Source: Rhizomonospora bruguierae (GTDB taxonomy: Bacteria > Actinomycetota > Actinomycetes > Mycobacteriales > Micromonosporaceae). Taken from it: a DNA stretch of 64,000 nucleotides. Both the position numbers and the translations under genes were made by a program. The first letter of the stretch is position 1, and every line of letters starts with the position of its first letter. The stretch spans positions 1-64,000 of the forward strand of contig NZ_BBQH01000010.1 in NCBI RefSeq assembly GCF_018397995.1, read 5' to 3'. This document shows positions 1-8,096 of the stretch, piece by piece. The notes beneath the pieces are model-generated. The model worked only from the letters and a program-made list of their open reading frames with translations. It searched no databases and was not told where the DNA came from.

Positions 1-362
1 CAGTAGGCGAGGTCACTCATGACCAGGTCGGGGCGCGCCCCGAGGATGCTCTCGGTGCTGGTCAGATTGTTCTTGCTGAGCACCGGCACCTGGGCGGTCT
101 GCGGGGGCGGGACGAAAAAGTCGGTTCCGGACTGGCCGATGACCCGGTCCCCGACGCCGAGGGCGACCAGGTCCCGCGCGATCATGGGCGACAGGATCAC
201 CACGCGCTCTGGTGGCGCGTTGAAGGTCAGCGTCCGCCCGCAACTCGTGATCGTGACCGGGAAACCCGCCCCCGAGCCCGATCCGGTGGACGGATTCGCC
301 GAGTCGTTCGTGGCCCCGCACGCCGTCAGGAGCACCGCCGTGCAGGTAAGGACCGCCGCCAT
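1..362 (-). CDS. Metal/siderophore-type ABC substrate-binding lipoprotein, 3' end missing
   Basis: Truncated by the left window edge. The reading frame shows a lipoprotein signal: a hydrophobic stretch ends in the lipobox LLTAC followed by a Gly/Ser-rich linker. A periplasmic-binding-protein start then follows, with VTITSCGRTLTF, PERVVILSP and ALGVGDRVIGQSG, as in Fe3+/siderophore/cobalamin-type binding proteins. It should present a metal complex to an ABC importer. It is the last visible gene of the leftward operon that begins with the FecE-type ATPase at 5384; a permease is expected beyond the edge. The start is uncertain: ATG at 362 leaves a signal peptide without basic residues, while an in-frame TTG at 440 adds an Arg-rich N-terminus. 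Confidence 0.75.
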   Translation of the reverse strand, partial: MAAVLTCTAVLLTACGATNDSANPSTGSGSGAGFPVTITSCGRTLTFNAPPERVVILSPMIARDLVALGVGDRVIGQSGTDFFVPPPQTAQVPVLSKNNLTSTESILGARPDLVMSDLAY

Positions 363-468
363 GAGCTCGGGACGTTCCCGGTGCCCCGGCCGCTGCGCGC
401 CATTCCTCCGAACCTGAGGGCGCTGCCGGCGGCGCCGCAATGTCGCAATCAAGGGATTCCTCTCGTTG

Positions 469-1626
469 TCACGGCTTCTTGGTCAGGAAGCGATCGGGAT
501 CGGTGAACGGCAGCGGGACGGTCGGCGCCTCGCCGACGGCGGTCTGCGCCAGGAACTCGCCGATCCCGGTGGCGTGCTTGAAGCCCTGGGAGCTCTCGCC
601 GGTGGCTACGATCAGCCGCGGGTCGCCGCCGACCGGCCCGAGGACGAACTGGTTGTCGGGCGTGTGCGTCCCCATGCACACCGACACCCGCGTCGGGACC
701 GGACGAACGCCGGGCAGGGCCTTCGAGACGACCCGGCCGAGTTCCTCCCAGTCCGCCAGGGACGTGGAACGGTCGAGGAGGTCGGGATCGATCTCGGCGG
801 GCACCCAGCTGCCCTTCGCCTCCAGGCCGAGCTTCACGTCGGCGCTGTCGTAGGCACCGCATCCCCACAGCACCCTCCCGTCCGCGCACTCCCGCTTGAA
901 CATGGGGAACCGCTCCACCGAGAACTGCCCGGGCGGGCCCTGGAGGGCGAACCACGTGATGGGCTTGCGGATGATCCTCAGCGGCAGCCGCGGAATCAGC
1001 GCGGAACACCACGCGCCGACGGCCACGATCGCTCGCCGGACCCGGAACGTCTGGGTGGGTGTGTGCAGGAGCACCGCCCCGGACACCGGTTCGATCCGCA
1101 CGACTCGCGTATCAGGGCACACCCTCGCGCCGAGCCGTGCGCTCACCGCGACTGCCGCCTTGACGGCCGCTTCCGGGCGCAGCAACCCCGCCGATGGCTC
1201 CCACACCCCCACGTGCTCGGCCGGCACACCCTCGTGCTGCGGGAAACGCCGCCTCAGTTCCGTGACGTCCAGGCGTTCCACGTCGAGGTCGAAGTCGCGT
1301 GCGTTGGCGAGGGTCTGGCTGATCATGCGACCGGCTGGCGCGCCGATCAGCAGGCCGCCGCTGAGATCGAGCAGCGGCACTCCGGCCGCTGCCGCCAGCT
1401 CTCGCCACAGCTGCAGAGACCGCTTCGCCAGCGCGACGAGACCTCGATGCTCGTAGCAGCTGAGGCGGAACATTCGACTTCCTCCGTGCGAGGCACCGAG
1501 GGCGTGCCCCGGCTCGAACCGTTCGAAGCCGAGAACGTCGACTCCCCGGTGGGCCAGTCGCCACAGCGTTGCCGAGCCCCACGCGCCGAGCCCTACCACG
1601 CCGATGTCGGCGTCGACGTCAGCCAT
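469..1626 (-). CDS. Sarcosine-oxidase-like FAD-dependent amine oxidase
   Basis: A 385-residue protein of the DAO/monomeric sarcosine oxidase family. The N-terminal Rossmann motif is GVVGLGAWGSATLWRLA. An ASHGGSRMFRLSCYE segment follows, like the flavin-side His/Arg loop of MSOX. Near the C-terminus CMGTHTPDNQF matches the segment that carries the cysteine covalently bound to FAD in sarcosine oxidases, and a VKLG lysine lies where the O2-activating Lys of MSOX is found. It probably oxidises a secondary or N-methyl amine or a cyclic amino acid, making an imine and H2O2; the substrate is unknown. The ATG at 1626 overlaps the end of the aminotransferase gene by 8 nt. Its place among methyltransferases and a metal-type transporter suggests a tailoring step in making a small chelator (inference). 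Confidence 0.85.
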   Translation of the reverse strand: MADVDADIGVVGLGAWGSATLWRLAHRGVDVLGFERFEPGHALGASHGGSRMFRLSCYEHRGLVALAKRSLQLWRELAAAAGVPLLDLSGGLLIGAPAGRMISQTLANARDFDLDVERLDVTELRRRFPQHEGVPAEHVGVWEPSAGLLRPEAAVKAAVAVSARLGARVCPDTRVVRIEPVSGAVLLHTPTQTFRVRRAIVAVGAWCSALIPRLPLRIIRKPITWFALQGPPGQFSVERFPMFKRECADGRVLWGCGAYDSADVKLGLEAKGSWVPAEIDPDLLDRSTSLADWEELGRVVSKALPGVRPVPTRVSVCMGTHTPDNQFVLGPVGGDPRLIVATGESSQGFKHATGIGEFLAQTAVGEAPTVPLPFTDPDRFLTKKP

Positions 1627-2884
1627 GGCCCTGCCGCACTGTGTCGTCGATCGCCGCACGCCGTACGCCGGTGAGGACGGCGGTCAGCGATTCCGCCAGG
1701 GCCTGGACGAGGAACTCGACCTGATCGTCGGACAGTCCCGGATGGCAGGGCAGGTTCACGTGCCGGGAGAACCAGCTGTCCTCGGCCACCGGGCACTCGC
1801 CCGGACCGTGGCCGTGGCGCCGCCACTCCGGCCGCAGATGCAGTGGGAAGTAGCGAAGCTGGACCTCCACGCCGCGGCTGTCCAGTTCGCGGACCAGGTG
1901 GTCGCGCGCGTCACTTCCGGCGTCAGTGAAGAACGTGTACAGATGGTGCGCGTGTTCGGCGTCCGGTGGGGCGCGGTGGGGCCGCACCGCCGAGAACCGG
2001 TCCACGACCGAGTCGAGCCGGCTGGCGATCTGCCGGCGCCGGTCGATGAGGTGCCCGAGCTTGGCGAGCTGACTCAGGCCAACCCCGGCGGCCGCCTCGG
2101 GCATGTTGGCGTTCGTACCGGTCCGGATCACATCGACACAGGCGCGCTGGTACGCGCCGCCGTGGAATTTCATCCACGGGAGCGTGGCCGGCACGGGTTC
2201 CTCGACCATGCCCAGTGGAACGAAGCGCCCGTCGACCCCGTTGTCGCGCACCTGCCGAACCCGGTCGGCCCAGTCGTCCCGGTGAAAGGTCAGCATTCCA
2301 CCCTGGCCGAGGGTGGTGATGTTCTTGGTGGCGAAGAAGCTGAAACAACCGATGTCGCCAAGGCTTCCCGGCATTCGTCCCCGGTACGAGGCGCCCAACG
2401 CGTGCGCGCAGTCCTCGATCACGACCGCGCCGTGCGCCCGGGCCAGGGCCGTGATCCGGTCCATGTCCGCTGGCAATCCGCCGTAGTGCACCAGCACGAC
2501 GGCCCTGGTACGAGGACCGATCAACGATGCCAGGGCGGCGGGGTCCAGGTTGAGCGAGCTGGGATCCACGTCGCAGAAGGTGACCCGAACTTGCTGCTCC
2601 AGAAGCGCCTGGATCGTTGCGTGATAGGTCTGGGGCGTCACGATGACCTCGTCGCCCGGCTCCAGCCCGAGCAGGCGGATGGCGATCTCGAGTGCCACCG
2701 TCCCGCTCGTGACCGACAGGGCGTGCCGGGTGCCGGTGTACGCGGAGAACGCGGCCTCGAACGCCTCCCGGCGCCGGCCCCCGGAAAGCGGGTCGTTCGA
2801 ATTGATGAGTTCGGCGACCGCGGCCAGGTCGGCGGCGTCGAGCAGGCTCGCCCGGTGCGCGAAGGAAACCTTGTACGTACGCAT
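1619..2884 (-). CDS. DegT/DnrJ/EryC1-family PLP-dependent aminotransferase
   Basis: A 421-residue fold-type-I aminotransferase of the DegT/DnrJ/EryC1 (sugar aminotransferase) family. Visible landmarks are the N-terminal SNDPLSGGRRREAFEAAF, the PLP-phosphate segment SVTSGTVALEIAI, the Asp of VIEDCAHALGASYRG, and the Schiff-base lysine in FSFFATKNITTLGQGGM. Family members transfer an amino group to a keto-sugar or another carbonyl substrate, usually from Glu or Gln. No sugar-nucleotide genes are visible here, so the acceptor is unknown; a non-sugar carbonyl precursor is possible. The gene lies between two methyltransferases and the flavin oxidase, 4 nt after the preceding stop, so it is co-transcribed. 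Confidence 0.9.
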   Translation of the reverse strand: MRTYKVSFAHRASLLDAADLAAVAELINSNDPLSGGRRREAFEAAFSAYTGTRHALSVTSGTVALEIAIRLLGLEPGDEVIVTPQTYHATIQALLEQQVRVTFCDVDPSSLNLDPAALASLIGPRTRAVVLVHYGGLPADMDRITALARAHGAVVIEDCAHALGASYRGRMPGSLGDIGCFSFFATKNITTLGQGGMLTFHRDDWADRVRQVRDNGVDGRFVPLGMVEEPVPATLPWMKFHGGAYQRACVDVIRTGTNANMPEAAAGVGLSQLAKLGHLIDRRRQIASRLDSVVDRFSAVRPHRAPPDAEHAHHLYTFFTDAGSDARDHLVRELDSRGVEVQLRYFPLHLRPEWRRHGHGPGECPVAEDSWFSRHVNLPCHPGLSDDQVEFLVQALAESLTAVLTGVRRAAIDDTVRQGHG

Positions 2885-2888
2885 CAGG

Positions 2889-3656
2889 TCACTTTCGACG
2901 GGTGTCGGGGCCGGGGGTAACGGGCCGGGTGCCTTCGACGAAGTAGAAGGTGAGATCGCGGTACATCATCGCGGCGTCGGACGGGGACTGCGTGCGAAGT
3001 ACTTCGTCGATCCAGGCAAGCCGTTCGGCCAGGACGTTTTCGAGGCCGGCGCGCCGCCACACGTTGCGGGCCGGGTTGAGATCGCGGGCGTGGAGCAGGG
3101 GAAGAAAGCGGGTGACCTCGGGTGGATAGTCCGCGCCGTTCGTGTCGCTGATCAGCTGCGGGGACCAGAGGCTGTCGATCGCCACGACGCGGCCCGCGGG
3201 CCTGGTGAGGGCGGTCCAGGCGGTCACGGCCTGCTCCGGCCACGGCAGCGTCCACAGCACGTGACGGGAGATGACGGCATCGACGGGACCGATGTCCGGC
3301 GGTGGACGCTCCGCTTCGCCGAGCACGAGGGTGAGGTTCGTCAGGTCGCGAGCGTCGGCCGCGGCACGACAGACCCTCAGCATTTCCGGGGAGATGTCCA
3401 GGCCGACAACCTGGTGTCCCAGCTCGGCGAGCGTGAGAGCGACGAATCCGGAGCCGCAGCCCACATCGAGGATCGTCTTCGGCTCAGCGGCGGGGAACAT
3501 CCGGGCGAGCAGCAACGCCCAGGCTCGTCGCTGGGGGTCGTTGGAGTTGAAGTGCTCATGGTGCGCGTAGCTCTCGGCGGTGGCGTCCCAGTACCGCTGC
3601 ATGGTTTGTGTCATGTCGGCCTGTAGGTGAGCCGTTCCGCGGGGATGCGTTGTCAT
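2889..3656 (-). CDS. SAM-dependent class I methyltransferase (paralogue A)
   Basis: A 255-residue Rossmann methyltransferase. SAM motif I is ILDVGCGSGFVALTLAELG, the acidic ribose-binding motif is VVGLDISPEML, and later motifs are DAVISRHVLWTLP and AGRVVAIDS. The C-terminal half carries a specific substrate region (LLHARDLNPARNVWRRAG, YFVEGTRP) shared with the next gene upstream, so the two are tandem paralogues. The ATG at 3656 was chosen because a GGAG lies 7 nt upstream; an in-frame ATG at 3671 is less likely. Either methyl transfer or 3-amino-3-carboxypropyl transfer from SAM is possible in such a cluster; the sequence does not distinguish them. Confidence 0.88.
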   Translation of the reverse strand: MTTHPRGTAHLQADMTQTMQRYWDATAESYAHHEHFNSNDPQRRAWALLLARMFPAAEPKTILDVGCGSGFVALTLAELGHQVVGLDISPEMLRVCRAAADARDLTNLTLVLGEAERPPPDIGPVDAVISRHVLWTLPWPEQAVTAWTALTRPAGRVVAIDSLWSPQLISDTNGADYPPEVTRFLPLLHARDLNPARNVWRRAGLENVLAERLAWIDEVLRTQSPSDAAMMYRDLTFYFVEGTRPVTPGPDTRRK

Positions 3657-3695
3657 CGGACACTCCTTCACGAGTAGCGCCGGGGTGGGAACCTC

Positions 3696-4454
3696 TCATC
3701 GCGGCGGACGAGTGCCCTCGACCAGGTAGTAGCCGAGGCGCCTGATCATCGGGCGCACGTGGACCGAGGACTCCGCGTGGACGAGCGCGTTGATCCAGCG
3801 CAGTTCCTCGACCAGCACCTCGTCCAGGCCGGAGCGCCGCCACAGATTCTCGACAGGATCGAGGTCGCGGGCGTGGAGCAGCGGGAGGACATTGAGGACG
3901 TCCGCCGGGTACTGCTCGCCCGTGCTGGCGCGGACCAGTTCCTCGGGCCGCAGCGCGTCGATGCCGACGACCCGGCCACCCGGACGGACGAGGTCGGACC
4001 AGGCATTGAGGGCGCTCTCCGGGCGGGGCAGTGTCCAGAGGAGATGGCGGGAAATGACCACGTCGAACGGCCCCAGGTCCGCCGGAGGCTGCTCGGCCGC
4101 GCCCTCGACCAGCCGGAGGTCGCTGACTCCGCGCCGCTCAGCCTCGGCCCGGCAGACCCGCAGCATGCCCGGGCTCAGGTCGAGTCCGGTCACCGTGTGG
4201 CCGAGTTCGGCCAGCGCGAAGGCGACGAAGCCGGCGCCGCACCCGGCGTCGAGGATGCGCAGGGGTTGTGCGGACGGAAACAGGCGGCTGAGGAGGATCG
4301 TCCAGGCCTGCCGTTGCACGTCGGTGGTGTCGAGGTTGTTGCGGTCGAGGTTGCCGCCCTGGTGATCGCCGTTGGCGACGGCGTCCCAGATGTCCCGGAC
4401 GATCGCGATGGTATCGCGACCGAGGTGGTCGATGTCGGCGGTACTGGTGCTCAT
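3696..4454 (-). CDS. SAM-dependent class I methyltransferase (paralogue B)
   Basis: A 252-residue methyltransferase with motif I ILDAGCGAGFVAFALAELG, motif II TGLDLSPGML and motif VISRHLLWTLPRPE. It is clearly related to the downstream paralogue at 2889-3656 along its whole length, with shared LLHARDLDP, WRRSGL and VEGTRP segments. An AGGAGG ribosome-binding site lies just before the ATG at 4454. Two adjacent paralogues suggest two modifications of similar substrate positions, or sequential action on one molecule (inference). It is the second gene of the leftward operon, 51 nt after the ATPase stop. Confidence 0.88.
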   Translation of the reverse strand: MSTSTADIDHLGRDTIAIVRDIWDAVANGDHQGGNLDRNNLDTTDVQRQAWTILLSRLFPSAQPLRILDAGCGAGFVAFALAELGHTVTGLDLSPGMLRVCRAEAERRGVSDLRLVEGAAEQPPADLGPFDVVISRHLLWTLPRPESALNAWSDLVRPGGRVVGIDALRPEELVRASTGEQYPADVLNVLPLLHARDLDPVENLWRRSGLDEVLVEELRWINALVHAESSVHVRPMIRRLGYYLVEGTRPPR

Positions 4455-4505
4455 GGCCCTCCTTGTCGCTCGGTCACCGGCGTCGCTTCCCGTTGTCGAG
4501 GGAGA

Positions 4506-5384
4506 TCAGTACGATCCACCGCGCGACGCCGCGGCTCGCTCGGGGCGCGGCTCGTCGGGCGGTTCGGTTATCCGTGCGCCGGTCCCGACGGCGGGTTCCT
4601 CCGGCGCCCATCGCTCCCCTTGGCTGGCTGAGAGGGCGAGGAGCAGTCGTCCGGTGGACGGGTGGGTGAGTCGGTCAGCGCGGACCCCGAAGACGTCGTG
4701 TATCAGGGACTCCGTGAGAACCTCGGCCGGCGGTCCGACCGCGACAACGCGGCCGGCACTGAGCACGCAGACGCGATCGCAATAGGCGGCGGCCAGATTC
4801 AGATCGTGCAACACGCAGAGGGTCGAGAGGTTGAGGCTGCGCACGAGCCCGAGAAGGTCCAGAGCGGCAGCGATGTCCAGATGGTTGGTCGGCTCGTCCA
4901 GGAGCAGCAGATCCGTCTCCTGGGCGAGGGCCCGGGCAAGGAGCACCCGCTGCTTCTCCCCGCCGGAGAGCGTTGCGAACGCCCTTGTGCGGTAGGAGGC
5001 CATGCCGACGCGCTCAAGACCCTCCGCGATGGCATGCCGGTCGGCCGCACTCTCCCGGTCGAAGGCGCGCTGATGCGGCGCCCGGCCCAACGCGACAACC
5101 TCCTCGACGGAGAAATCGAAGTCGGCGACCGTCTCCTGGGCGACCAGGGCGGCACGCCGGGCGATCTCCCGTTGGCGCAGCTCGATGACGTCCCGGCCGT
5201 CGAGGAAAACAGCGCCGCGGACGAGGCGCACCGAGCGGTAGATCGCTCGCAGCAGGGTCGTCTTGCCGGAGCCGTTCGGCCCGACCAGGCCGACCTTTTC
5301 GCCCGCTGCGACATCGAAGTCCGCGCGCGTCACGATCGGAATGGTGTCGATCTCGACCGACGCCCCCGCGACTGAGAGTTTCAT
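4506..5384 (-). CDS. FecE/HmuV-type ABC transporter ATP-binding protein
   Basis: A 292-residue ATPase of the iron-siderophore, heme and cobalamin import family. Walker A is GPNGSGKTTLL, the Q-loop is VAQETVADFDF, the signature is LSGGEKQRVLLARAL, Walker B is LLLLDEPTNHLD, and the H-loop is VLHDLN. The FSVEEVVALGRAPHQ segment is typical of the FecE/FhuC group. A 35-residue Pro/Glu/Arg-rich tail extends past the family core. It is the first gene of the leftward operon and has an AAGGAA ribosome-binding site. It would energise uptake through the binding lipoprotein at the left edge; the permease is not in the window. Confidence 0.92.
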   Translation of the reverse strand: MKLSVAGASVEIDTIPIVTRADFDVAAGEKVGLVGPNGSGKTTLLRAIYRSVRLVRGAVFLDGRDVIELRQREIARRAALVAQETVADFDFSVEEVVALGRAPHQRAFDRESAADRHAIAEGLERVGMASYRTRAFATLSGGEKQRVLLARALAQETDLLLLDEPTNHLDIAAALDLLGLVRSLNLSTLCVLHDLNLAAAYCDRVCVLSAGRVVAVGPPAEVLTESLIHDVFGVRADRLTHPSTGRLLLALSASQGERWAPEEPAVGTGARITEPPDEPRPERAAASRGGSY

Positions 5385-5649
5385 CGGATTCCTTCGAATT
5401 GGGTGGTCCGAGATCCCCGGACCGCGGGCAAGACCGCGCGGAGGCCATCGTGAGTTGCGACCAGCGGCCCGACGATGCGAGTCGGGATCTGTCGAGGTCT
5501 ACTGAGGACAGGCAGGCGAGCCCCCTCCCTGATCGGCTCCGGCGTGCGTCCGGCGACCGCCCGAGCGGCGGGGTCGAGTCAATGACGACGTTGCATCGGT
5601 CCCCCGGTTGCCCACGAATCGAACCGCCCCTCGCGGAGCGTCGAGCGAA
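5385..5649 (-). other. Long untranslated leader upstream of the ATPase gene
   Basis: About 265 nt without a convincing gene separate the predicted transcription start (near 5643) from the ATPase start codon. It contains a perfect 6-bp hairpin (GGTCCG at 5405-5410 with CGGACC at 5418-5423, 7-nt loop) about 20 nt before the start codon. I recognise no known riboswitch core such as a cobalamin box. Confidence 0.4.
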
Positions 5650-5679
5650 AGGCTAATAGAAAATGAGTATCGTTGTCAA
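5650..5679 (-). promoter_or_regulatory. Promoter with Fur-family-like operator for the metallophore/uptake operon
   Basis: On the minus strand there is a TTGACA -35 box (5674-5679) and, 18 nt later, a TAGCCT -10 box (5650-5655). Between and over them lies a 19-bp imperfect palindrome, GACAACGATACTCATTTTC (5659-5677), with 8-nt arms matching at 6 of 8 positions around a 3-nt centre. It agrees at 15 of 19 positions with the E. coli Fur box GATAATGATAATCATTATC. A repressor bound here would cover the promoter spacer. Which Fur-family protein binds (Zur, Fur or other) cannot be told from the site. Confidence 0.65.
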
Positions 5680-5718
5680 CAAGCGCGCGGGCAACCGGCG
5701 AGCGAGACGGCGCACCAT

Positions 5719-7101
5719 TCACCGGCAGCGCGCGGAGTCCGGCACCTGTACGAGAAACAGCCGCTGACCCAGTGGCGCGAGGGCGTGGTCCTCTCCGGGC
5801 AGCGCCGCGTGCAGGACCAGCCCGGCCCCGGCGAACACCTCGGCCCACCGGGTGCGGTCGAGGAAACTCGTGCCGGTGCGCATCCGCGCGTCGACGGGCG
5901 GCGACATCATGAACGCCTGCGAGGCCAGGATCTCGACGTGTTCCCGGGTGGGCTCGCTCACCAACAGCCAACCACCCGGGGCGAGCAGCTGCGCCAGTCC
6001 GCGCACGGCAGCGCCGACATCACGGGCCGCGTTGAGAGCACCGGCCGCCACCACGACATCGGCAGAGTGAGGCGGGAAGCCCTGCACGATCGGCGACCGG
6101 TTGAAGTCGAGTTCGGCGAACCGGGCACCGGGCAACCGCGACCGACCGGTGGTCAGGAAGAACCGGGACACGTCGGTGGCGGTGTAGTGCAGCTGGATAC
6201 CAGCGGTCGCGGCCCGCGCCAGCACGACCTCGGACGTGGCGCAGGTGCCCGCGCCGACCTCCAGCACCCGCGTCGCCCCCGAGATACCGAGGCGGCACAC
6301 GGCGCCGGCGATCGCCTCGTTGAGCAACCGGGCGATCGCCGTATCGCGGTAGACGGCGTCGGCGAGCTCGGTGCGCCCCTCGGGGAACAGCAGCATCACC
6401 GCCGCGATGTCACCGGCCAGCAGGCCGTCGAGACACTCGGCGTTTCGGCGCAGGTAGCTCACGAACGCCGGCCCCCCGAAACCGCCGTCGATCCACTGCC
6501 GCTGGGCGGCGTCCCAGGCCGCGGACTCGGCACTCGACCCGACGGGCGGCGCTCCCCGGTAGCCGTTGGCTTCGCGGGGGATCCATCCCGCGTCGGCGAG
6601 GGCCCGCAGCCAGCGACCGACCAACGGTACGTGCTGCGGTGCGACCCGGACGGCCGCGACCACGGTGGCCGTGGCATAGGTCCGCGCCGGGTCGTCGAGC
6701 ACGCCGCTACGCTGCAGTGCGCGCAGCATCGAACTCAGCACGGCCGTTTCGAGCGTCACGACGACGCCCTCGGCGGCGGTTCTCGGCGGCACGGCTCCGA
6801 CCCGGTCGGCCGCAGCCGAGGCCGACGCGACCACATCCGCCGGTTCGGCTTCTGCCGTGAGCGCGCCCCGTCGGATCTCGGCGCCGGGGAACAGCAGATC
6901 GGCCCGCGGATCGACGCGACCACCGACGACATCGACCCGACGGACCTGGGCGAGGTTGGTCAGCTCGGCGGCGGGCTCGGCGCACAGCCGCGCCAGCATC
7001 GCGGCCTCGATGATGACGCGGGTGGCGCCCGCCTGCTCCAGCATCGCCAGCACCCTTGTCGGCGACTGCGCCGGATCGACCCGTAGGACTTCTTCGCCCA
7101 C
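5719..7101 (-). CDS. NRPS/PKS-type stand-alone methyltransferase with adenylation-like N-terminus
   Basis: About 460 residues. The C-terminal two thirds resemble the C-methyltransferase domains embedded in yersiniabactin/pyochelin-type NRPS-PKS proteins: YLRRNAECLDGLLAGDI, LLFPEGRTELADAVYRD, SAM motif I VLEVGAGTCATSEVVLA, YTATDVSRFF, and LAPGGWLLVSEPTREH. The first ~100 residues read like a piece of an adenylate-forming enzyme (LAQVRRVDVVGGRVDPR followed by LFPGAEIRRG), with the usual YGxTE element degenerate. It probably methylates a carrier-bound or free intermediate. The GTG at 7101 is chosen because GGGGAGGA lies 7-8 nt upstream; an in-frame GTG at 7149 lacks a ribosome-binding site. Confidence 0.75.
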   Translation of the reverse strand: MGEEVLRVDPAQSPTRVLAMLEQAGATRVIIEAAMLARLCAEPAAELTNLAQVRRVDVVGGRVDPRADLLFPGAEIRRGALTAEAEPADVVASASAAADRVGAVPPRTAAEGVVVTLETAVLSSMLRALQRSGVLDDPARTYATATVVAAVRVAPQHVPLVGRWLRALADAGWIPREANGYRGAPPVGSSAESAAWDAAQRQWIDGGFGGPAFVSYLRRNAECLDGLLAGDIAAVMLLFPEGRTELADAVYRDTAIARLLNEAIAGAVCRLGISGATRVLEVGAGTCATSEVVLARAATAGIQLHYTATDVSRFFLTTGRSRLPGARFAELDFNRSPIVQGFPPHSADVVVAAGALNAARDVGAAVRGLAQLLAPGGWLLVSEPTREHVEILASQAFMMSPPVDARMRTGTSFLDRTRWAEVFAGAGLVLHAALPGEDHALAPLGQRLFLVQVPDSARCR

Positions 7102-7186
7102 GCGACGGTTCCTCCCCTGGCTCGCAGCGTTAGTGGTGATGGTTTCCACTAGCAGCAGTGCGGCTCGGTGGTTGCCGCCGTACCGG

Positions 7187-8038
7187 CTACGACCTGTCGT
7201 CCTGCGCTCCGCGGGCGCGGAACAGGTTGAGGCGGTAGCTACGAACGTGCCGGCGGAACAGCGCCCCCATCACCGCCGACAGCGCCCGCAGGCGCAGGGG
7301 CATCCGGGCGCGCAGCTCCGGCTGGGGCCCGGCGAACGTCCGCGACTCCAGCAGCCGCAGCCCGAGCGGCTCGAGTTCGGCCGGATCCTCGCAGATCCAC
7401 CTCACTCGCGCGCCCATCCCGCGCATCACTTCGCGGCGGTTCACCGAATCCGCCATCACCCTGCCGCCGGTCTCCAGCGCCAGCAGCGCACCGGGAAAGT
7501 TGGCGCCGATCAGCCTGATCGCCTGTTCCACCTCGCCGGGTTCGAAGTACAGCAGAACCGCCTCGGCCACGAACAGACACGGCCCGGGGCTTGCCTGGAC
7601 GGCGGGGACCCACCCCGGGTCCAGCAGAGAGCAGGCCAGCATGCGCCGGCGGTCGGTGTCGGTGAAGTACCGGCGGCGCAGCTCGATCACCTCGGGCAGG
7701 TCCACGTCGAACCAGGTGACCCGGCCGTTGTCGACCCGCTCGAACCGGGTGTTCAGCCCGGTACCGAGCTCCACCACAGTGCCATCGGGATGGTCGGCGA
7801 GAAATCGGCGCACCCACACGTCGAACATGGCAGTCCGCAGCACCGACCCCTGCGCGCCGCGCATGAACGACTTCACCTGGGCGAAGTCGTAGTCGAGCGA
7901 CGTGACGATCCGCACGGCCGCCGGGTCGCTGAGCAACGGTCGCCGCCTGCCGGTCTCGACCGCCCGCCCGTACAGCGGGATCATCAGGGTCTGCTGGACC
8001 GCGCCCAGCCGCACGCCCGCCCTGCCGTTGTCCGTCAT
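7187..8038 (-). CDS. LCM/TcmP-like O-methyltransferase
   Basis: A 283-residue protein of the leucine carboxyl methyltransferase / TcmP family of SAM-dependent O-methyltransferases. It has the SAM motif VVELGTGLNTRFERVD, the acidic WFDVDLPEVIELRRRYF, the internal VAEAVLLYFEPGEVE, and a C-terminal substrate region. These enzymes commonly methylate carboxyl groups of natural products. The ATG at 8038 follows a GGGGAGG ribosome-binding site; upstream in-frame starts are rejected. It diverges from the methyltransferase at 8097 across 58 bp that hold a Fur-like operator, so it probably belongs to the same regulon. Confidence 0.82.
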   Translation of the reverse strand: MTDNGRAGVRLGAVQQTLMIPLYGRAVETGRRRPLLSDPAAVRIVTSLDYDFAQVKSFMRGAQGSVLRTAMFDVWVRRFLADHPDGTVVELGTGLNTRFERVDNGRVTWFDVDLPEVIELRRRYFTDTDRRRMLACSLLDPGWVPAVQASPGPCLFVAEAVLLYFEPGEVEQAIRLIGANFPGALLALETGGRVMADSVNRREVMRGMGARVRWICEDPAELEPLGLRLLESRTFAGPQPELRARMPLRLRALSAVMGALFRRHVRSYRLNLFRARGAQDDRS

Positions 8039-8074
8039 CCCGCCTCCCCGGTCGCCTGACACTCCCGCATTCTC

Positions 8075-8096
8075 GCACATGACTATCATTTTCAGA
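8075..8096 (+). promoter_or_regulatory. Fur-family-like operator over a leaderless promoter
   Basis: The palindrome GCACATGACTATCATTTTC (8075-8093) shares its right arm TCATTTTC and its 8-3-8 layout with the box at 5659-5677, and agrees with the E. coli Fur box at 13 of 19 positions. It contains a TATCAT -10 element (8084-8089) that ends 7 nt before the ATG at 8097, so the downstream gene is probably transcribed leaderless. Protein bound here would block transcription start. The site lies in the only gap between the two divergent methyltransferase genes. Confidence 0.6.

Noticed and set aside
5608-7086. A 492-codon plus-strand frame over the NRPS-type methyltransferase
   Set aside because: Composition is Gly/Arg/Asp-rich without domains; the minus strand carries clear SAM motifs.
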